NCBI GenBank assembly: GCA_029570205.1
Contig: JAKQSI010000021.1
Location: 58,872-122,871, forward strand
Reading direction: 5' to 3'
Origin: Candidatus Omnitrophota bacterium
Lineage (GTDB): Bacteria; Hinthialibacterota; Hinthialibacteria; Hinthialibacterales; JAKPRU01
DNA: 64,000 bases
This document shows positions 62,588-64,000 of the stretch, one piece after another. Made by a program: the position numbers and the translations under genes. How positions within the stretch are numbered: position 1 is the stretch's first letter; each line of letters starts with the position of its first letter. Below the pieces are notes generated by a model. It did no database searches, was not told the origin of the DNA, and saw nothing but the letters and a program-made list of their open reading frames with translations.

Positions 62588-63725
62588 TCCGTCTTCGAGA
62601 TGAGCCGTTGCGAAGGGCTTAGAATAAGTGTCAGCGCGGAGATCATAAGTCGAAAAGTTGAAATTTAACTTACGGAGGGTTGATCCTGGGAGGAATTCCC
62701 ATGACAGAAGAGACGGAAAAGGCGGGTTTTCAGGTCGTCTTTTGGCTAAGCCAGGATAACCTGGTCGGTACTGAGATGTGGGCATAACAATTCGGTGTCC
62801 GGATGTTCGCGTAAGGCAGTTCGGGGAGAAATAATGAGATAATAATATAATATACGGACAATATGATAAATCCATAACATCTTGATATAGCTTATGATAG
62901 TATCTGTACAGGTTTCGAAAGGTCCGAGACACGATAAATGTTTTTCGTGGGCTTGGGTTACGGGCTTGTGTTGGAACCGATGTGTTGCATGGATCGAAGG
63001 GGCAGAATTGGGGCGTATCATGACAACTGCATACCTGTCATCCCGGCCAAGGGATCTGATCTGATATTTTGAGGATTTGGAGGTTATTTTCCGAGAAATA
63101 GTGTGAAAGTAGAAAGCGTAAGTGGAATTAAGCAATAACAACTACAAACTAAGGAATTGAAGAAAAAAAGGAGTTCGGATGGACGGAATAAACGAGGATG
63201 GACAGCGGCAGGTGGAGAGAGGAGAGAGACCAGAAAAACGGAAGAAACGGAAGAAACAAAAGGGGAAAGGAAGCAGGCGCGCGAACGCACAAGAGGAAGG
63301 CGGATGTGGGCATGACTGCATTGACAGAAATGACAAAAGGGATAGGCGATAAAATATAATCCATTGAATATGAAGAAGATAGGAATGGAAGGCAAGAAAT
63401 CGTATGAGCGAGATGAGATGAACTGTGTGCGCGCTTTCTGCGCATCGTTTATGGGCGCGAAAGACGTTGAGGAAAAGTGGCTTGCAATGGGCAAAACAAG
63501 AGGGTTCAGGTGGAATAAGTGATTGATATAACTAATGATAGAAGATAAATTGAAGAAATAAAATGAGGGATGGGTCCAAATAGAGGATACTTGTAATACA
63601 AGGGCTTGCAATACAAGATAAACTTTTGGGAGAAATTAAGAATTGAAGATTATGAAAACGAAGGAAGCAAAGAGAGAAAAGGGAGAGAAAAAGGGGTGGC
63701 AGGAGAACGAATGGGCGAGAAGGAA
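62588..63725 (+). other. Gene-free purine-rich stretch
   Basis: I see no supported gene in this stretch. A 28-codon frame with GGGAGGAA before ATG (62701-62787) is too short to call. From about 63150 the + strand is strongly purine-rich (GGAGAGAGACCAG..., AAACGGAAGAAACGGAAGAA) and includes AATTGAAGAAAAAAAGGAGT, like the run that follows several gene ends. A copy of AAATTAAGAATTGAAGAT lies at 63634-63650. A/T-rich sequence lies at 62830-62900. Confidence 0.5.
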
Positions 63726-63912
63726 TGGACCTGCTCCCCGAAAACTGGACCAGTGAAAATGTCAGGATCTCCTGAGAAGCAGGAAGTCAAGAATGAAGAG
63801 AAGTCGATTCAGCGAGGAACAGCTTATCGGGATTTTGCGTGAGGCCGAGAAAGGAAAAGGGCCCTCTATGCCAACATTCCCTGAGACAACCTCCTGTGAG
63901 AAATTAGTGTAG
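63726..63912 (+). mobile_element. IS3-type element, left end and truncated orfA
   Basis: TGGACCTGCTCCCCGAAAAC plus TGGACCAGT is the usual left end of IS3-family elements. From 63793 an orfA-like frame begins MKRSRFSEEQLIGILREAEKG, the standard N-terminal helix of IS3 OrfA. After 21 residues it runs into the repeat shared with 17036 and stops at 63912 (39 codons). No orfB is present before the window end. Confidence 0.65.
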
Positions 63913-63924
63913 AAACGGAGGTTA
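63863..63924 (+). repeat. Dispersed repeat shared with 17036-17085
   Basis: CCCTCTATGCCAACATTCCC plus TGAGACAACCTCCTG matches 17040-17075 with about four differences, with AAACGGA following in both. Here it lies inside the truncated orfA frame. Confidence 0.7.
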
Positions 63925-64000
63925 AAGATGAAGATGATAAGAAGACGAAAAGAAAGGTCGGAGGAATGCGATGGGGGAGTCCTGAAGTGGAGTGAAGAGG

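Noticed and set aside
63084-63611. A 175-codon - strand frame in the right end.
   Set aside because: The product is Ser/Phe/Leu low-complexity from a purine-rich tract on the other strand; no ribosome site or family.
1-64000. tRNA genes, rRNA genes and CRISPR arrays.
   Set aside because: No T-loop/anticodon patterns, rRNA segments or regularly spaced identical repeats were seen on reading.

Overview
The window is a mid- to high-GC bacterial chromosome segment. Lipobox and signal-peptide proteins, a GT-C membrane glycosyltransferase and a pilin-like protein fit a Gram-negative-type envelope. No rRNA or tRNA was seen, so taxonomy rests on gene content and repeats only. An uncultured, probably anaerobic or facultative, heterotrophic lineage is plausible (bidirectional [NiFe] hydrogenase, glycogen metabolism, secreted glycoside hydrolases). 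I cannot name the phylum.

Left part, mostly + strand (1-12134): the end of plsY, then hisA, panD and two GT4 glycosyltransferases in a tightly packed run. A second run follows: a 1158-residue DUF4175-like membrane/coiled-coil protein, a TPR protein, a pilin-like protein and an NtrC-type sigma-54 activator. Next, mostly on the - strand (12278-17200), come a PAS protein that appears truncated, a lipoprotein, a PadR regulator, a decayed IS66 element and a ClpP-fold SDH-type protease.

Middle (17203-38481), mostly - strand: a Maf-like protein, a GT2 glycosyltransferase, a YacL-like PIN-TRAM protein, radA, a GH57 enzyme, glgA, a very large secreted clan-A-like glycoside hydrolase, aspS, a lone zinc-ribbon protein (+), a GT4, a methyltransferase/D-Ala-D-Ala-ligase-like fusion, a small unknown gene, an MFS permease and its probable TetR regulator.

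Right part: a + strand hoxEFUYH-like hydrogenase operon (39253-45785). Its HoxF subunit carries a complete GltD/NfnB-like FAD-NAD(P)H oxidoreductase module at the C-terminus, which is the most interesting system here. Then come a Thr/Pro-rich FG-GAP surface protein, a rhomboid protease, a GT-C membrane protein, two B12-binding radical SAM proteins, nadD, proA, rpmB, a PhnP-like MBL hydrolase, argS, a secreted GH67-like protein, a STAS protein, a 3' remnant of a GH38 alpha-mannosidase gene and dtd. The last 1.4 kb is purine-rich and essentially gene-free, ending in a broken IS3-type transposase start.

A second theme is short dispersed repeats of several kinds: a G/C-rich palindrome tolerated inside coding sequences (4 copies), an AATTAAGAATT-like repeat that supplies the stop codon of several genes, period-10 ATTGGTCCC-like arrays just after stop codons, and a period-7 array inside a glycosyltransferase gene. 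Several genes appear to have been truncated or lengthened by them.
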